A stretch of DNA of 64,000 bases from Thalassotalea insulae (GCF_030161395.1 NZ_BSST01000001.1:744001-808000), one strand, 5' to 3'; numbered from the stretch's first letter, positions 8,575 through 17,858 are shown. Program-made: numbers and translations. Notes: generated by a model from the sequence alone, not told the origin.

Positions 8575-9186
8575 CTACCCTCCCATCTTAAAGTCTAATT
8601 GAACCGTTAAACCAGGTCGACGCATAGGCTTACCATCAACAACTTTCGGTTTATATTTCCATTTACGTAATGCACGTTTGGCTTCTTTATCAAAGACCCG
8701 TTTCGGATCTGATTCAATCACCTCTACGTCTTCAACTCCACCAACTTCATTGATAGTAAAAGACAGTTTTACCCAACCTTCTTTACCATCACGAGCCGCT
8801 TGTATTGGATATTTAGGTTCAATACGCACGATTGGTGTTGCATCACCGTCTCGACCGAAGCCCGCACCTGGTGCAGAAATACCGGCATTAGCACCTGATA
8901 ACTGTACACCTGGCATATTAAACGTTAATCCACCAGTATCAGTGTTAGTCTCTGGCTCTGGAGCCTGAGGCTTAGGTGGCGTTTTGGGCGGCGGTGGCGG
9001 CGGTGGCGGCACACGTCGTCTCTGCTCGGCGGCTGATTTAGGCGGCGTAGTGTTTACTTCAACCACAATATTTTCTAATTTTTCTTCTTCTCTTCGATCT
9101 CCACTGGAGATAAGAAAAGCCATAAAAGAAAATAAGGCAAAAGTAACAGCTGCGCCTAATAGTATTGATACTAATAAGCGAACCAT
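8575..9186 (-). CDS. tonB: Energy transducer TonB (TtpC-system type)
   Basis: TonB spans the periplasm and passes proton-motive-force energy from ExbB/ExbD to outer-membrane TonB-dependent receptors. I start it at the ATG at 9186 (MVRLLVSILLGAAVTF), where AAGGGG lies 8 bases upstream; a longer reading would overlap exbD. The 203-residue protein has an N-terminal membrane anchor at residues 5-27, a short proline-rich stretch around residue 63 (eight prolines, then KTPPKP) and a C-terminal TonB domain of about 90 residues beginning near VRIEPKYPIQAARDGKEGWV. The proline region is short, as in the TonB2 type. It lies 4 bases after exbD. Confidence 0.92.
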   Translation of the reverse strand: MVRLLVSILLGAAVTFALFSFMAFLISSGDRREEEKLENIVVEVNTTPPKSAAEQRRRVPPPPPPPPKTPPKPQAPEPETNTDTGGLTFNMPGVQLSGANAGISAPGAGFGRDGDATPIVRIEPKYPIQAARDGKEGWVKLSFTINEVGGVEDVEVIESDPKRVFDKEAKRALRKWKYKPKVVDGKPMRRPGLTVQLDFKMGG

Positions 9187-9190
9187 ATAA

Positions 9191-9592
9191 CTACCCCTTA
9201 GCTGCAGCGATAGAAATTCGGTCGATGCCCGCTTCTTTAATTGCATCCATTACTTTGACAACCACACCGTGCTTAGCGTCTTTGTCCGCTTGAACAATAA
9301 CTACTTCACTTGGTTGTTCAGCAAGTAACTTCTCAATGTTTGCCGCAACACGCTCAATATCAACACGACGCTTATCTAACCAAATTTCACCGGTATCTTT
9401 CACCGCAATGAAGATGTTAGCTGATTTTTGCTTAGACTGGTTCGCCGCTTTAGGTTTGTTAACTTCAATACCTGCTTCTTTAACAAAAGAAGTAGTTACA
9501 ATAAAGAATATTAGCATGATAAATACGATGTCTAGCATCGGCGTCATATCAATTGCCGCTTCTTCGTCTTCACGAATACGTTTACGTGCCAT
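9191..9592 (-). CDS. exbD: Biopolymer transport protein ExbD
   Basis: ExbD is the single-pass partner of ExbB in the proton channel that energises TonB. It has 133 residues, a usual length. The N-terminus is charged (MARKRIREDEEAAID), then comes the membrane segment MTPMLDIVFIMLIFFIVTTSF, whose Asp is the conserved proton-path residue, followed by a periplasmic domain. It lies between exbB (12 bases away) and tonB (4 bases away). Confidence 0.94.
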   Translation of the reverse strand: MARKRIREDEEAAIDMTPMLDIVFIMLIFFIVTTSFVKEAGIEVNKPKAANQSKQKSANIFIAVKDTGEIWLDKRRVDIERVAANIEKLLAEQPSEVVIVQADKDAKHGVVVKVMDAIKEAGIDRISIAAAKG

Positions 9593-9604
9593 TCTAATCT
9601 CTCT

Positions 9605-10129
9605 CTAGTGATGAGGTAAACTGTCAACCAGTTTAGCCTTTGCTAGTTTAACTTTCGCGTCTAATCTTGTACTAAAAAATACACCTGATAATGCCGCAAC
9701 CATACCCGCCATTGTCGGAATTGTTGCCATTGATATACCTGATGCCATTAGACGTGGATTACCTGTACCTTGCTGGGCCATAGTTTCAAACACTGAAATC
9801 ATACCCGTTACCGTACCAAGCAAGCCAATTAGTGGACACATAGCCACTAAGGTTTTAATCGTAATCATGTTACGTTCTAGTAATTCTGTCGTTTCGGAGA
9901 TCCATGTATCTCTGATTCGATGTGCATACCATGAAGTTGTATCGCTACGTGCATCCCATTTTGCGATAATTTCATCGCGAATTGTAGGGTAAGTGGCTGC
10001 AAGGAACCAATAGCGTTCTACCATCATAATCCACATCAATAAGAGAGCAAAGGCGACAAAGTATAGTACGTTACCGCCAGTTGCAATAAAACTCCTGACA
10101 GAATCGATAAGCTCTATCAGGAATAACAT
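9605..10129 (-). CDS. exbB: ExbB-type proton channel protein (MotA/TolQ/ExbB family)
   Basis: This 174-residue membrane protein has the MotA/TolQ/ExbB channel domain. It has a first membrane segment near residues 20-42 (VLYFVAFALLLMWIMMVERY), a cytoplasmic loop, and two C-terminal membrane segments containing MCPLIGLLGTVTGMISVFE and MATIPTMAGMVAALSGVFF. It is short, as in TonB2-type ExbB2. Its start overlaps the stop of the upstream TtpC-like gene by one base, indicating translational coupling. Confidence 0.92.
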   Translation of the reverse strand: MLFLIELIDSVRSFIATGGNVLYFVAFALLLMWIMMVERYWFLAATYPTIRDEIIAKWDARSDTTSWYAHRIRDTWISETTELLERNMITIKTLVAMCPLIGLLGTVTGMISVFETMAQQGTGNPRLMASGISMATIPTMAGMVAALSGVFFSTRLDAKVKLAKAKLVDSLPHH

Positions 10130-11478
10130 TATTTAGACTCCTTCTCTGCAATAGCAGCAATTAAACCAGCACTTTGCTCGTCTAATTTATGAAGTACAGA
10201 TTTACTACGACCAGCCACAATGCTGTGTACTAAAATTAATGGTAAGGCAGCGATTAGACCTAATGCCGTGGTAACAAGTGCTAATGAAATGTTACCTGCC
10301 ATGATTTTAGGGTCACCAGTACCGAATAATGTAATAGTTTGGAAGGTCATAATCATACCGATAACCGTACCTAATAGACCCATTAATGGGGCGATAGCGG
10401 CAAACATCTTGATTAAGTTAATACCACGGTCAACAGTTGGTGTTTCACGTAAAATTGCTTCATCAAGTTTCAATTCTAAAGTTTCAGCATCGGCTTCTTT
10501 ATTGTCTTGGTAAACTTTCAACAAACGACCTAATGGGTTGTTTTCATTTGGTTGAGATAAGTTTTTCTCTTGTGCTTTCATTTTTGCACTAACAGCACCC
10601 AGTACGATAATACGCTCAAGTGCGATTAACATACCTAACACTAACAGAATTGTAATACCATACCCAACTTCTTTACCTTCATGATAGAATTCCATCAAGG
10701 TTTTCTTACGTGTTTCTAACGTTAAAATAGCGCCACGAGAAGGGTCAAGGTATACCGGCGCAAAACCTGAAGTTTCACCAAAGAAGTCAGATGCAGTTCC
10801 GGCAATATAACCTGCAGGTTGTTTTGCTAATGGCTGAATTTGACCCATTTCGTCGTTGTAGTTCAAATAACCGTTTTCAGATACTAAGTTAAAAGTACCG
10901 ATACGCGTCACTGATTCAGTTGATTTAGTACCGTCTAAGTTAGTCACTTCTGCAGTAAACTGAGAAATTTCACCTGATTGGGTCATTTCTGTTTGCAAAG
11001 CAAACCATAACTCTTCAAGTTGTTCTAATTCAGGAATCGCTTTTGCGTTAGCAATAGCATCTAATGCTTCACCACGACCTGGATATTGAGCACTTACGAT
11101 TGAAGTGGCAATTTGACCGTATGCATCTGCGGCAGCCGCGCGACTCACACCAAACATCTCACCTAACGTACCTTTAGCATTATCTAACTCAACTTCTTTT
11201 TGCGCTAAGGTAATTTCATTTTGTGCATACTCTTTAGTTAAGCGCTTATTACGCTCTTGCTCAGCTTTTAATTGAGCTTTCGCTTTATTTAATAACGCTT
11301 GCTTGTCAGCACGCGCAGAAGTGAATTCTGCTTCACGCTTTTTATCAATTTTAGCTTCAGAAAGACGATCTGCCTTTACTTGCTTTAATAAGTCATTTAA
11401 ATCATTAGCATTTGCTGAAGCAGCAATTCCTGCTGTCATTGAAGCAGCAAGCAATACATAATTAATTACTTTTTTCAT
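10129..11478 (-). CDS. TtpC-like MotA/TolQ/ExbB family protein with periplasmic coiled coil
   Basis: This 449-residue protein joins a long periplasmic N-terminal part to an ExbB-type channel domain, the layout of TtpC, the extra protein needed by Vibrio TonB2 systems. Residues 1-24 are a signal peptide. Residues ~25-110 are a charged Lys/Glu/Ala-rich coiled coil. A membrane segment near residue 275 (ITILLVLGMLIALERIIVL) is followed by a cytoplasmic loop and two channel helices (MFAAIAPLMGLLGTVIGMIMTFQ and ISLALVTTALGLIAALPLILVH). Both ends overlap neighbours by one base. I infer that it works with ExbB/ExbD and TonB in this operon. Confidence 0.9.
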   Translation of the reverse strand: MKKVINYVLLAASMTAGIAASANANDLNDLLKQVKADRLSEAKIDKKREAEFTSARADKQALLNKAKAQLKAEQERNKRLTKEYAQNEITLAQKEVELDNAKGTLGEMFGVSRAAAADAYGQIATSIVSAQYPGRGEALDAIANAKAIPELEQLEELWFALQTEMTQSGEISQFTAEVTNLDGTKSTESVTRIGTFNLVSENGYLNYNDEMGQIQPLAKQPAGYIAGTASDFFGETSGFAPVYLDPSRGAILTLETRKKTLMEFYHEGKEVGYGITILLVLGMLIALERIIVLGAVSAKMKAQEKNLSQPNENNPLGRLLKVYQDNKEADAETLELKLDEAILRETPTVDRGINLIKMFAAIAPLMGLLGTVIGMIMTFQTITLFGTGDPKIMAGNISLALVTTALGLIAALPLILVHSIVAGRSKSVLHKLDEQSAGLIAAIAEKESK

Positions 11479-12257
11479 TATTGGGCTCCCGCAGCAAAAA
11501 CTGGTAGTTTAGTTAAATCTAAAGGCAATTGTTTACGCGCCATACGAATACCGTCAGTGATAGGTTTCGTATATTCATCACCTAACTCTTCCCACGCACG
11601 TGTTTGGTTATTCCAAACCCAAGAATGTTTATAATCAAGCGATTGAGCAACAAATGAAACACGGCCCATGTGTAAGAAATCAGCCGTTAATTTTTGGCCA
11701 TCAACTTCAATTTCACCTTGGTAAGCAGCGAAAATAGTACCGTAGTTTGCTTCAATTTCATAAGCTTCTAATACTAAGCGAAATTGCTCTGAAACAGATA
11801 CGTTTGAGTTACCCATTACATCGCGTAAACCTTGAATACGCTCACGACGCGCTTCAACGTTTACAGGCACATCTAACTCAACAAATTTTTCTAAGGTATC
11901 AATCATCTTGTACATTAACGGTACAACACCTTGCTTGGTTTTATCGATACCAGCAATTTGTTTTTCAAGTGACTTGATGTTGGCATTTTGATCATCAACC
12001 ATACGCTGAACGTGATCATTATACTCACCTAAGATCTCAGCTTCATCGACAGTATTACGATACTCAGCTAATAAGTTGAGTGTTTGCTCATAAATATTAT
12101 CGATTTTGCTTTGAGATTTTTGTGAAGCTTTAAATGTTTTAGCTTCTGCTTTTTGTAGATCAGTTAGAGCATCTGCAGCAGCGAAGTTGCTTGCTGTTAG
12201 TGCTAATGAGCCAATAATCGTCGATGCGATAAGGCTTTTTTTGCTTAATTTGGACAT
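11478..12257 (-). CDS. DUF3450 family periplasmic protein of the TonB system
   Basis: This is a DUF3450 family protein, the usual first gene of TtpC-type TonB operons in Alteromonadales and Vibrio. I start it at the ATG at 12257 (MSKLSKKSLIASTIIG), which has GGGA 5 bases upstream; an in-frame TTG lies 9 bases further out. The 259 residues have a signal peptide to about Ala-28, then a long helical coiled-coil region (residues ~30-115) and a mixed C-terminal part with GEIEVDGQKLTADFLHMGRV. The biochemical role is not established. The position suggests a periplasmic helper of the TonB machinery. Confidence 0.88.
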   Translation of the reverse strand: MSKLSKKSLIASTIIGSLALTASNFAAADALTDLQKAEAKTFKASQKSQSKIDNIYEQTLNLLAEYRNTVDEAEILGEYNDHVQRMVDDQNANIKSLEKQIAGIDKTKQGVVPLMYKMIDTLEKFVELDVPVNVEARRERIQGLRDVMGNSNVSVSEQFRLVLEAYEIEANYGTIFAAYQGEIEVDGQKLTADFLHMGRVSFVAQSLDYKHSWVWNNQTRAWEELGDEYTKPITDGIRMARKQLPLDLTKLPVFAAGAQ

Positions 12258-12911
12258 AGTTCCCAACCATTGCTATTGAATTTTGATAACAAAAATATTG
12301 TTAACGCAAATTTAATAATCTGCCATTTTTAAGTTTTAATTTCTCTAGAATAAAACCATGCAATATTCACAGACGACATTGTTTATGTCAACTGTACACA
12401 GTAAAAAGACAGTTAATTTAAATAAAAATTAATAAATTATCTAATAATGTAACATTTAAACAACAAGAATATATCTTGTGATTAAACCCATTGTTAGTAA
12501 CACCCCTTTTATACCTACTGAATATTTGCTGCCTATGTTTTACTAATTCATTCGTAGTAAGTCAAATTTAATTACACTAACTCAAGCAGTGAAGTCGTCA
12601 AAAACCTCTCGTTATCAGACAACCAACCAAACCTGAATAAATATTCACTACTAATTAATTACCAATTATTACAAAGTGTTAGTTTGTATACTTACCCAAG
12701 AGTAAAAACTTTTATCTGTAACAAATAACGAATATTAAATAAAAATAAGGCAAATTTTTTATTCGCGCCAACTTAAACTGTAACAATATATGCACGTAAA
12801 TTCAGATTAAAAAAACAACACCCCCGCCAAAAAAGAATTTGTTAGTTTTGTTGCCAGCGCTTTATGCTAAACTCCGCTCTCGTTTTTTGTAGCATCGGTT
12901 TCCTTTATTGC
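12258..12911. other. Long AT-rich divergent intergenic region
   Basis: These ~650 bases separate the TonB-system operon (minus) from the TSUP transporter gene (plus) and must hold both promoters. I see no convincing gene, RNA or repeat. Two short dyads are present: ACAAGA-N5-TCTTGT at 12463-12479, and TTACTA-N9-TAGTAA near 12540-12560. An imperfect dyad (GTTAAC with GTTATC) lies near 12285-12305. No clear Fur box was found, although the operon type is often iron regulated. Confidence 0.5.
12839..12867 (+). promoter_or_regulatory. Sigma-70 type promoter of the TSUP transporter gene
   Basis: TTGTTA at 12839-12844 and TATGCT at 12862-12867 are separated by 17 bases. Transcription would start near 12874, downstream of the ATG at 12864. 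This argues for translation starting at the ATG at 12912. Confidence 0.6.
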
Positions 12912-13688
12912 ATGGATATAGTACTTGATATTAATTTATGGATAACGCTCTGCGGCGTAGGTTTTCTCGCCGGACTGATCGATGCTATAGCAGGTGGCGG
13001 CGGCATGCTAACTGTCCCGACACTACTTACAGCTGGGCTACCACCTCATATAGCTCTGGGCACCAATAAATTAGCGGCAACTTTTGGCTCACTAACCGCT
13101 TCTGTCACCTTTTATAAGAAAAAGCTTTTTAATGTCGTTTTTTGGCGCACCAGCCTAATATTTACGGCGATAGGCGCAACATTAGGCACCTTAACAGTAC
13201 AATTTTTATCGGTAGATTTTTTAGAGAAATATTTACCCGTACTGATCATATCTACCGCTATCTATACATTAGCGGCGAAAAACACGATGCATCATAGCAA
13301 AGCACTGCCGTTAGCAAGTAAAACAACCACTCGAAAACAAGCAATACAAGGAGCCACTCTTGGTTTTTATGATGGAGTCGCAGGCCCTGGAACCGGGGCA
13401 TTTTGGACTGCATCATCAAGTGCCTTGTATAAAATCAATTTACTCTATAGTTGTGGGGTTGCCCGGTGTAACAATTTCATCAGTAACTTTTGCAGTTTGC
13501 TGACCTTTATTTATTTAGGATATGTTAACTTATTATTAGGATTAACAATGGGCGTATTTATTATGGCAGGTGCCTGGGTCGGCTCACACTGGGCAATAAA
13601 GTTAGGTAATCAATTTATTCGTCCGGTATTTATTACTATCGTCATTCTTATGTCATGTAACCTGGCCTTTCAAGCCTGGTATCAATAG
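12912..13688 (+). CDS. TSUP family membrane transporter (TauE/SafE type)
   Basis: This is a sulfite exporter TauE/SafE (TSUP) family integral membrane protein, which moves sulfite, sulfonates or related organic anions in characterised members; the substrate here is unknown. I use the ATG at 12912 (MDIVLDINLWITLCG), giving 258 residues; an upstream ATG at 12864 lies inside the likely promoter. The GxxAGxxDAIAGGGGMLTVP motif near residue 20 and the matching second-half motif GFYDGVAGPGTGAFW are the two internal repeats of the family. About eight membrane segments are predicted by eye. priC follows after 13 bases. Confidence 0.86.
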   Translation: MDIVLDINLWITLCGVGFLAGLIDAIAGGGGMLTVPTLLTAGLPPHIALGTNKLAATFGSLTASVTFYKKKLFNVVFWRTSLIFTAIGATLGTLTVQFLSVDFLEKYLPVLIISTAIYTLAAKNTMHHSKALPLASKTTTRKQAIQGATLGFYDGVAGPGTGAFWTASSSALYKINLLYSCGVARCNNFISNFCSLLTFIYLGYVNLLLGLTMGVFIMAGAWVGSHWAIKLGNQFIRPVFITIVILMSCNLAFQAWYQ

Positions 13689-13701
13689 CTATGATTAGTA
13701 T

Positions 13702-14307
13702 ATGAACAAGCAAACATTACTCAGGCTAAAAGAGATAGTCAATGCTCTCTCAGTACAAGCGCTTGAAATTGATCAACACAATAAACAAAATAAAGCATTT
13801 AGCTTTCGTAAAGATAGTAATGTATTTTCAGAGGCTCTATTTAGCACTCATAGTGAATTTTTAACCCCTTATGTCAATGAAACCCTAAGCAAAATAAACG
13901 AGCTTGAAATACTGCTACAGCAAAATAAACGACAATTTGGCTTACAACGACTACAACACTTAGAACAACAAGTGTCGGCATTAATTAATGCGATAAAAGC
14001 AAATTCCACGCTAAATAAATCATCAGAGCAACAATTACAAGCCAGCAAAGAACGAAGATACAAACAAGCTGCGCAGCGAATGATGGCATCTAGTCAGGCA
14101 TTACACCAAAAACTTGCAGAAACCTTTGAATTTGAACGCAGGTTACAAGTGATGCTAAATGACAAAGAAAGAGAACTTGGTAGTTCTACCGAGCAACATA
14201 GACAAGCAATTACCCAACAAATTTTAGTGTTGCATCAACGACTCGGGCGTTGTCGCCAGGCAATATCAAAACTAGAACGCCAAATAGAAATGAGTGAAAA
14301 ACGCTAA
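13702..14307 (+). CDS. priC: PriC family primosomal replication protein
   Basis: This 201-residue protein fits the PriC family, which binds SSB and stalled forks and helps reload DnaB in PriA-independent replication restart. It is almost all helical and rich in Gln, Lys and Arg. The N-terminus (LKEIVNALSVQALEIDQHNKQ) and the FxFRKDSNVFSEALF segment resemble PriC. The C-terminal half (residues ~120-200) is basic, ending in RLGRCRQAISKLERQIE. It has no signal peptide. Assignment is by overall pattern of this poorly conserved family, so confidence is moderate. Confidence 0.7.
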   Translation: MNKQTLLRLKEIVNALSVQALEIDQHNKQNKAFSFRKDSNVFSEALFSTHSEFLTPYVNETLSKINELEILLQQNKRQFGLQRLQHLEQQVSALINAIKANSTLNKSSEQQLQASKERRYKQAAQRMMASSQALHQKLAETFEFERRLQVMLNDKERELGSSTEQHRQAITQQILVLHQRLGRCRQAISKLERQIEMSEKR

Positions 14308-14410
14308 CTCACTATTTTTCTGAAAAAATTTCGATTTTCCAGCTGAAAAATATTCGCTTTTTTTATCATCTAGCGGTACGCTTAAACAAAACAATTATGT
14401 GAGGTTGAAT

Positions 14411-14674
14411 ATGAAAATTTCCGATGATATTCATAATTATTACGAGAAGCTAGTTGTTCAACATTTTGCTGCGCTAAAGTTAGAAGAAACCTATGATGCT
14501 GATTTTATGGCAGATTTGACTTGTGTAGTATTAAATCAACTGCCGACACGTTATATTCGCCATGAGGTAGATATGGCATTTTACTTACCGGCTTCAGAGC
14601 GATTTGAGATGGAAAGTAAAGTAAAAGTTGCCGTCAGCAAAGCACTAGAATTTATGAAGCAGCACCATGACTAA
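14411..14674 (+). CDS. Late competence development ComFB family protein
   Basis: This small protein has 87 residues from the ATG at 14411, which has GAGGT 5 bases upstream; a GTG 12 bases further out is unlikely. The pattern (IHNYYEKLV, ADLTCVVLNQLPTRYIRHEVDM) fits the ComFB family. Cyanobacterial and Bacillus members have been reported to bind cyclic dinucleotides, but the role in gammaproteobacteria is unclear. Its stop overlaps the stop of the convergent PilZ gene by 3 bases. Two possible nucleotide second-messenger binders side by side is suggestive but not proof of a shared pathway. Confidence 0.8.
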   Translation: MKISDDIHNYYEKLVVQHFAALKLEETYDADFMADLTCVVLNQLPTRYIRHEVDMAFYLPASERFEMESKVKVAVSKALEFMKQHHD

Positions 14675-15363
14675 AGGACACTGGTATCGATAAACAAGTG
14701 TTCTAATAGATTAGCCACTTGTTTATCATTTTCTCTAAATTGAATACCTACATTTACCCTGCCTTTCTCATTACGACTATTACACACCTTAGCAGGGATC
14801 CGCATTTCACCAATGGCATAATGAGTAACACAAACAAACACTTCTCGTTGTTTTACATTAACTAACTGGCTTTCTGCTTTAAAAGTAAAGCCACAACCTT
14901 TTAATGATAAATCCGCAATAATGCCATTGATCTCGACATTACTTTGATTTGGCTGATTAAGAGAAATTGCTGCCGGCAAATGTGTAGTAATTCGTTGATG
15001 CGCCCTAAGCTGTCTATTCTCAATACGTTCAGGGTAGGTCAGAATAATAAACTTTTCCGGACTTTGGGTGATATTACGAATGGTCGCGCGAAAAGCAAAA
15101 CAGCAGCCTTTATCCCCTTCTAGTAAATAACGAACAATAGCAACATTCCCTTCAACCAACACATCACTATAATCCGTTGCTTTTAGTACATTTGGGTACT
15201 TTAAGATAATGTATTTACCTATCTCATAGCCAACGAGCGATATTTTTAACCTCACTTGCACCGGATGATTAATTTGCAAATCAACAATTTTACCAGGTAA
15301 TAATTCAAAAACATCGCCTAAGCTATCTTCTTTTTGCAACGTTGTTATTGCTAAATTGGCCAT
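14671..15363 (-). CDS. PilZ domain protein (YcgR-like c-di-GMP receptor)
   Basis: This 230-residue cytoplasmic protein has a YcgR-like N-terminal beta domain (residues ~15-110) and a C-terminal PilZ domain. The c-di-GMP binding residues are visible: the RxxxR element RAHQR near residue 120 and DLSLKGCGF (D/N-x-S-x-x-G) near residue 152. YcgR-type proteins act as c-di-GMP-dependent brakes on the flagellar motor; that target is inferred. No flagellar gene lies near. A diguanylate cyclase is encoded at 51.5-53.4 kb but is not linked. Confidence 0.88.
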   Translation of the reverse strand: MANLAITTLQKEDSLGDVFELLPGKIVDLQINHPVQVRLKISLVGYEIGKYIILKYPNVLKATDYSDVLVEGNVAIVRYLLEGDKGCCFAFRATIRNITQSPEKFIILTYPERIENRQLRAHQRITTHLPAAISLNQPNQSNVEINGIIADLSLKGCGFTFKAESQLVNVKQREVFVCVTHYAIGEMRIPAKVCNSRNEKGRVNVGIQFRENDKQVANLLEHLFIDTSVL

Positions 15364-15530
15364 TGAACGTCCTTATTTTTATAATCGTTTTTAATATAAA
15401 CAAGGTAGAAAATAATCACAATACTTTTCAATAACTAAGAACACACTTCATTTTTTAATATGTCATTCTAGCAATAACACTTTTTAATAAATAACGTAAA
15501 ACGTCTCACAAACCGTAACCTTATAACGAT

Positions 15531-15557
15531 AAAAAAAACCCTGCCGAAACAGGGTTT
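15531..15557. terminator. Intrinsic terminator of the GH16 gene
   Basis: AAACCCTG and CAGGGTTT arms enclose a short loop. On the minus strand the stem is followed by a run of T, 28 bases after the GH16 stop. Confidence 0.88.
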
Positions 15558-15584
15558 ATAATATGATTAAGTTATTTTAAGCAA

Positions 15585-17480
15585 TCACTGACATAGCCCT
15601 TGGCTTGACGAACTATTATGTACCAATGTCCCTGTTAAGGTATCTACACAAAAATTAACATCTACTGCTCCTCCAACAGATGTAGAAGTTAAAATACTCA
15701 CTTCTCCATTACTGTCTGTTACTCCTGAAGTGACTTCATTCCAGGTACCAGAAAAAATCCCGGAAACTGTTGCTCCACTAACAGGCGTACCTAAATTATC
15801 CACAACAGTAACAGTTGCCTTGCCAAACTTTTGTCCTTTACCTGCACTCTGTGTTGTCGTAATAATATTGGCAACAGACATAGCGTTAGAAGTTTCGCCA
15901 TTTGTTTCTGTTCCATACACAGCAAAATTATCAAGATAATAAGTATCACCGCTTAAAGCATTAGGATCGATAAGTAAAACAACACTATTAACATCATTAT
16001 CACCAGTTCCACCGTCGATACGATCTTCTAAAGTAAACTTAAGTCGTTGCCAGGAATTTTGCACGGTAGTATGGGCGATATACTTCGAATGACGTCCTGT
16101 AGGATAATTGCTAGCAGTAGCTGTATTAGTATTTTCGAGCTGGATTAATATTTCAGTACCGATCGGTGCCGCAGTATAAAGATCAATATAGAATGCCTTA
16201 TCACCCGAAATAAATGGAGCCACGTCTGTTAATACATTCGTATCTGCGGCAATGACATCCCACTGAGACGCTAAATCTCTTACATAACTTGCGACAGTTG
16301 GTGAGCTATTAATTGTATCCGGTGCAGGATTAACGGCAGATTGATTAAAATTTCCTGTCCAAGTCGAATAACTTACATTTTGGCTCATTTCGAAATCATC
16401 CAAAACTGTTTCTTCTGCTAGTTCTGGTGATACATGAACATCCATAACCAAATTCTCAGTACCACAACTATTAGTAACAGTAACAGATACTTGACCTTCG
16501 GTATTCCCCCAATTGACCGTTAACGAATTGCTATTTGATGTTTCACCTGTTGGCGAGCTCCAAACATATGAACCGCCGGTGCCCGCCTCATCGATGACGG
16601 TATAGGTATGGCTGGTATTAGGTTCGACAATATGACTGCCTGTTAATGAAGGTTGCCCAAAGTCATATACTCGCACATAATCAACTTCCATTGTTTGTGG
16701 CAACATACTATCGTCAACTACACCACCAATACTGCCGCCAACAGCAAGATTAAGTAAAAAATGATACTGGTTATTTTCAAATGTCCAATAAGAAGGGTCA
16801 CTTAAGTCTGATGGCGTTTTCACAGAATATAAAATATCGTCCACATACCAACGCATTTCGTTAGGTTCCCACTCCACCGCATATTCGTGAAAATCAGCAG
16901 ACCAACTATCTGGTTGCTTTAAAATGCGACCACTGGTCCATTCATTATCTGGCCAAGGCTGTCCATAGTGAAGTGTACCAAAAGCAAACATATCTGCTTG
17001 CCCCGTAGCTTCCATAATATCTATTTCACCACTAATCGGCCAAATATCAATTGGATCTGTGGGTAGCATCCAAAATGCCGGCCACATTCCTGTACCATTA
17101 GGTAATTTAATACGAGCTTCAAAACGACCATGAGTCCACTGCCCACCATTAGGCATATTGGCAGTACGGATGCGTCCAGAAGTATAACTCTTTGATTTAT
17201 CCCGTTGCTTTTTTGCTGTAATAGTTAAAACGCCATTACTTACCGTATTATTTTCAACTTTGTAAGATTGTAGTTCATTGTTTCCCCAACCACACAAACC
17301 GATGTCACAACCATCCCCAGTCATCACTTCCCATTTAGTACTATCCAAAGATGTACCATCAAATTCATCTGACCATACAGGTACCGGATTTTGACATGTT
17401 GATGCGAAAACGGCACTGGAAAACATTGTTATTCCGGCTGAAAGTGCTAGCGAAAATTTATTATTTATTTTTAATTGCAT
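15585..17480 (-). CDS. Secreted GH16 endo-beta-1,3-glucanase (laminarinase type), multidomain
   Basis: This is a glycoside hydrolase family 16 enzyme, most like laminarinases that cleave beta-1,3-glucan. The ATG at 17480 has GAGGT 5 bases upstream; a longer start covers that site. The 631 residues have a signal peptide to about residue 27, the GH16 domain (~30-275) with the ExDxxE catalytic signature GEIDIMEATG near residue 145, a PKD/Ig-like domain (~280-360), a beta-sandwich possibly carbohydrate-binding domain (~370-525) and a C-terminal bacterial Ig-like domain (~535-615). The C-terminus ends near a second Cys, with no sorting tag seen. Two LacI-type operators lie upstream. The substrate is inferred from the family. 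Confidence 0.9.
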   Translation of the reverse strand: MQLKINNKFSLALSAGITMFSSAVFASTCQNPVPVWSDEFDGTSLDSTKWEVMTGDGCDIGLCGWGNNELQSYKVENNTVSNGVLTITAKKQRDKSKSYTSGRIRTANMPNGGQWTHGRFEARIKLPNGTGMWPAFWMLPTDPIDIWPISGEIDIMEATGQADMFAFGTLHYGQPWPDNEWTSGRILKQPDSWSADFHEYAVEWEPNEMRWYVDDILYSVKTPSDLSDPSYWTFENNQYHFLLNLAVGGSIGGVVDDSMLPQTMEVDYVRVYDFGQPSLTGSHIVEPNTSHTYTVIDEAGTGGSYVWSSPTGETSNSNSLTVNWGNTEGQVSVTVTNSCGTENLVMDVHVSPELAEETVLDDFEMSQNVSYSTWTGNFNQSAVNPAPDTINSSPTVASYVRDLASQWDVIAADTNVLTDVAPFISGDKAFYIDLYTAAPIGTEILIQLENTNTATASNYPTGRHSKYIAHTTVQNSWQRLKFTLEDRIDGGTGDNDVNSVVLLIDPNALSGDTYYLDNFAVYGTETNGETSNAMSVANIITTTQSAGKGQKFGKATVTVVDNLGTPVSGATVSGIFSGTWNEVTSGVTDSNGEVSILTSTSVGGAVDVNFCVDTLTGTLVHNSSSSQGLCQ

Positions 17481-17533
17481 TTTATACCTCATTTACTTAT
17501 TTCAGAGGTTTGTCCCTTTCCTCTCCCCAAAAC

Positions 17534-17547
17534 AGAAAGCGCTTCCA
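17534..17547. promoter_or_regulatory. LacI-family type operator, start-proximal copy
   Basis: AGAAAGCGCTTCCA is an inverted repeat centred on AAGCGCTT, the CG-centred form typical of LacI-family sites. It lies 54 bases upstream of the GH16 start codon. A second copy lies 77 bases further upstream, centre to centre. Confidence 0.62.
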
Positions 17548-17610
17548 AATATTTATATTTTATTTGACAAAAATTAACTAAATCTAATTTGATTTGATAA
17601 CTCTAGAAAT

Positions 17611-17624
17611 TGGAAGCGCTACCA
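17611..17624. promoter_or_regulatory. LacI-family type operator, distal copy
   Basis: TGGAAGCGCTACCA is a near-palindrome sharing TGGAAGCGCT with the reverse complement of the copy at 17534-17547. The AT-rich DNA between the two holds -35/-10-like elements (TTGTCA, TAAAAT, on the minus strand), so the pair could bracket the GH16 promoter. No LacI-family gene is visible in the window. Confidence 0.6.
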
Positions 17625-17858
17625 GTTTGAGTATTTTATTGATGAGAAATCAATCAATAACTTATAACTTTGTGCTATGAGATATATTGATAAATATTAT
17701 TTCTGCCGCTAGTGTCACTATAAAAAATAGCTAGTGTTAGACAGAATGAGAGAGCTAAAATAGCCAAATAGATGATTAAAAGAAAAATGATCATTTAGCT
17801 TAAGCGACAAAAATTATTAACAAAAAAGTTGAAGTATTATATGAAAAGAATCGTGATT

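Noticed and set aside
8575..9246. Longer TonB starting inside exbD
   Set aside because: The extra 20 residues lie before a normal membrane anchor and overlap exbD; the ATG at 9186 has a clear AAGGGG site.
12864..12911. Longer start for the TSUP transporter
   Set aside because: The ATG at 12864 falls inside the -10 element of a good promoter with a 17-base spacer, so the mRNA would start after it.
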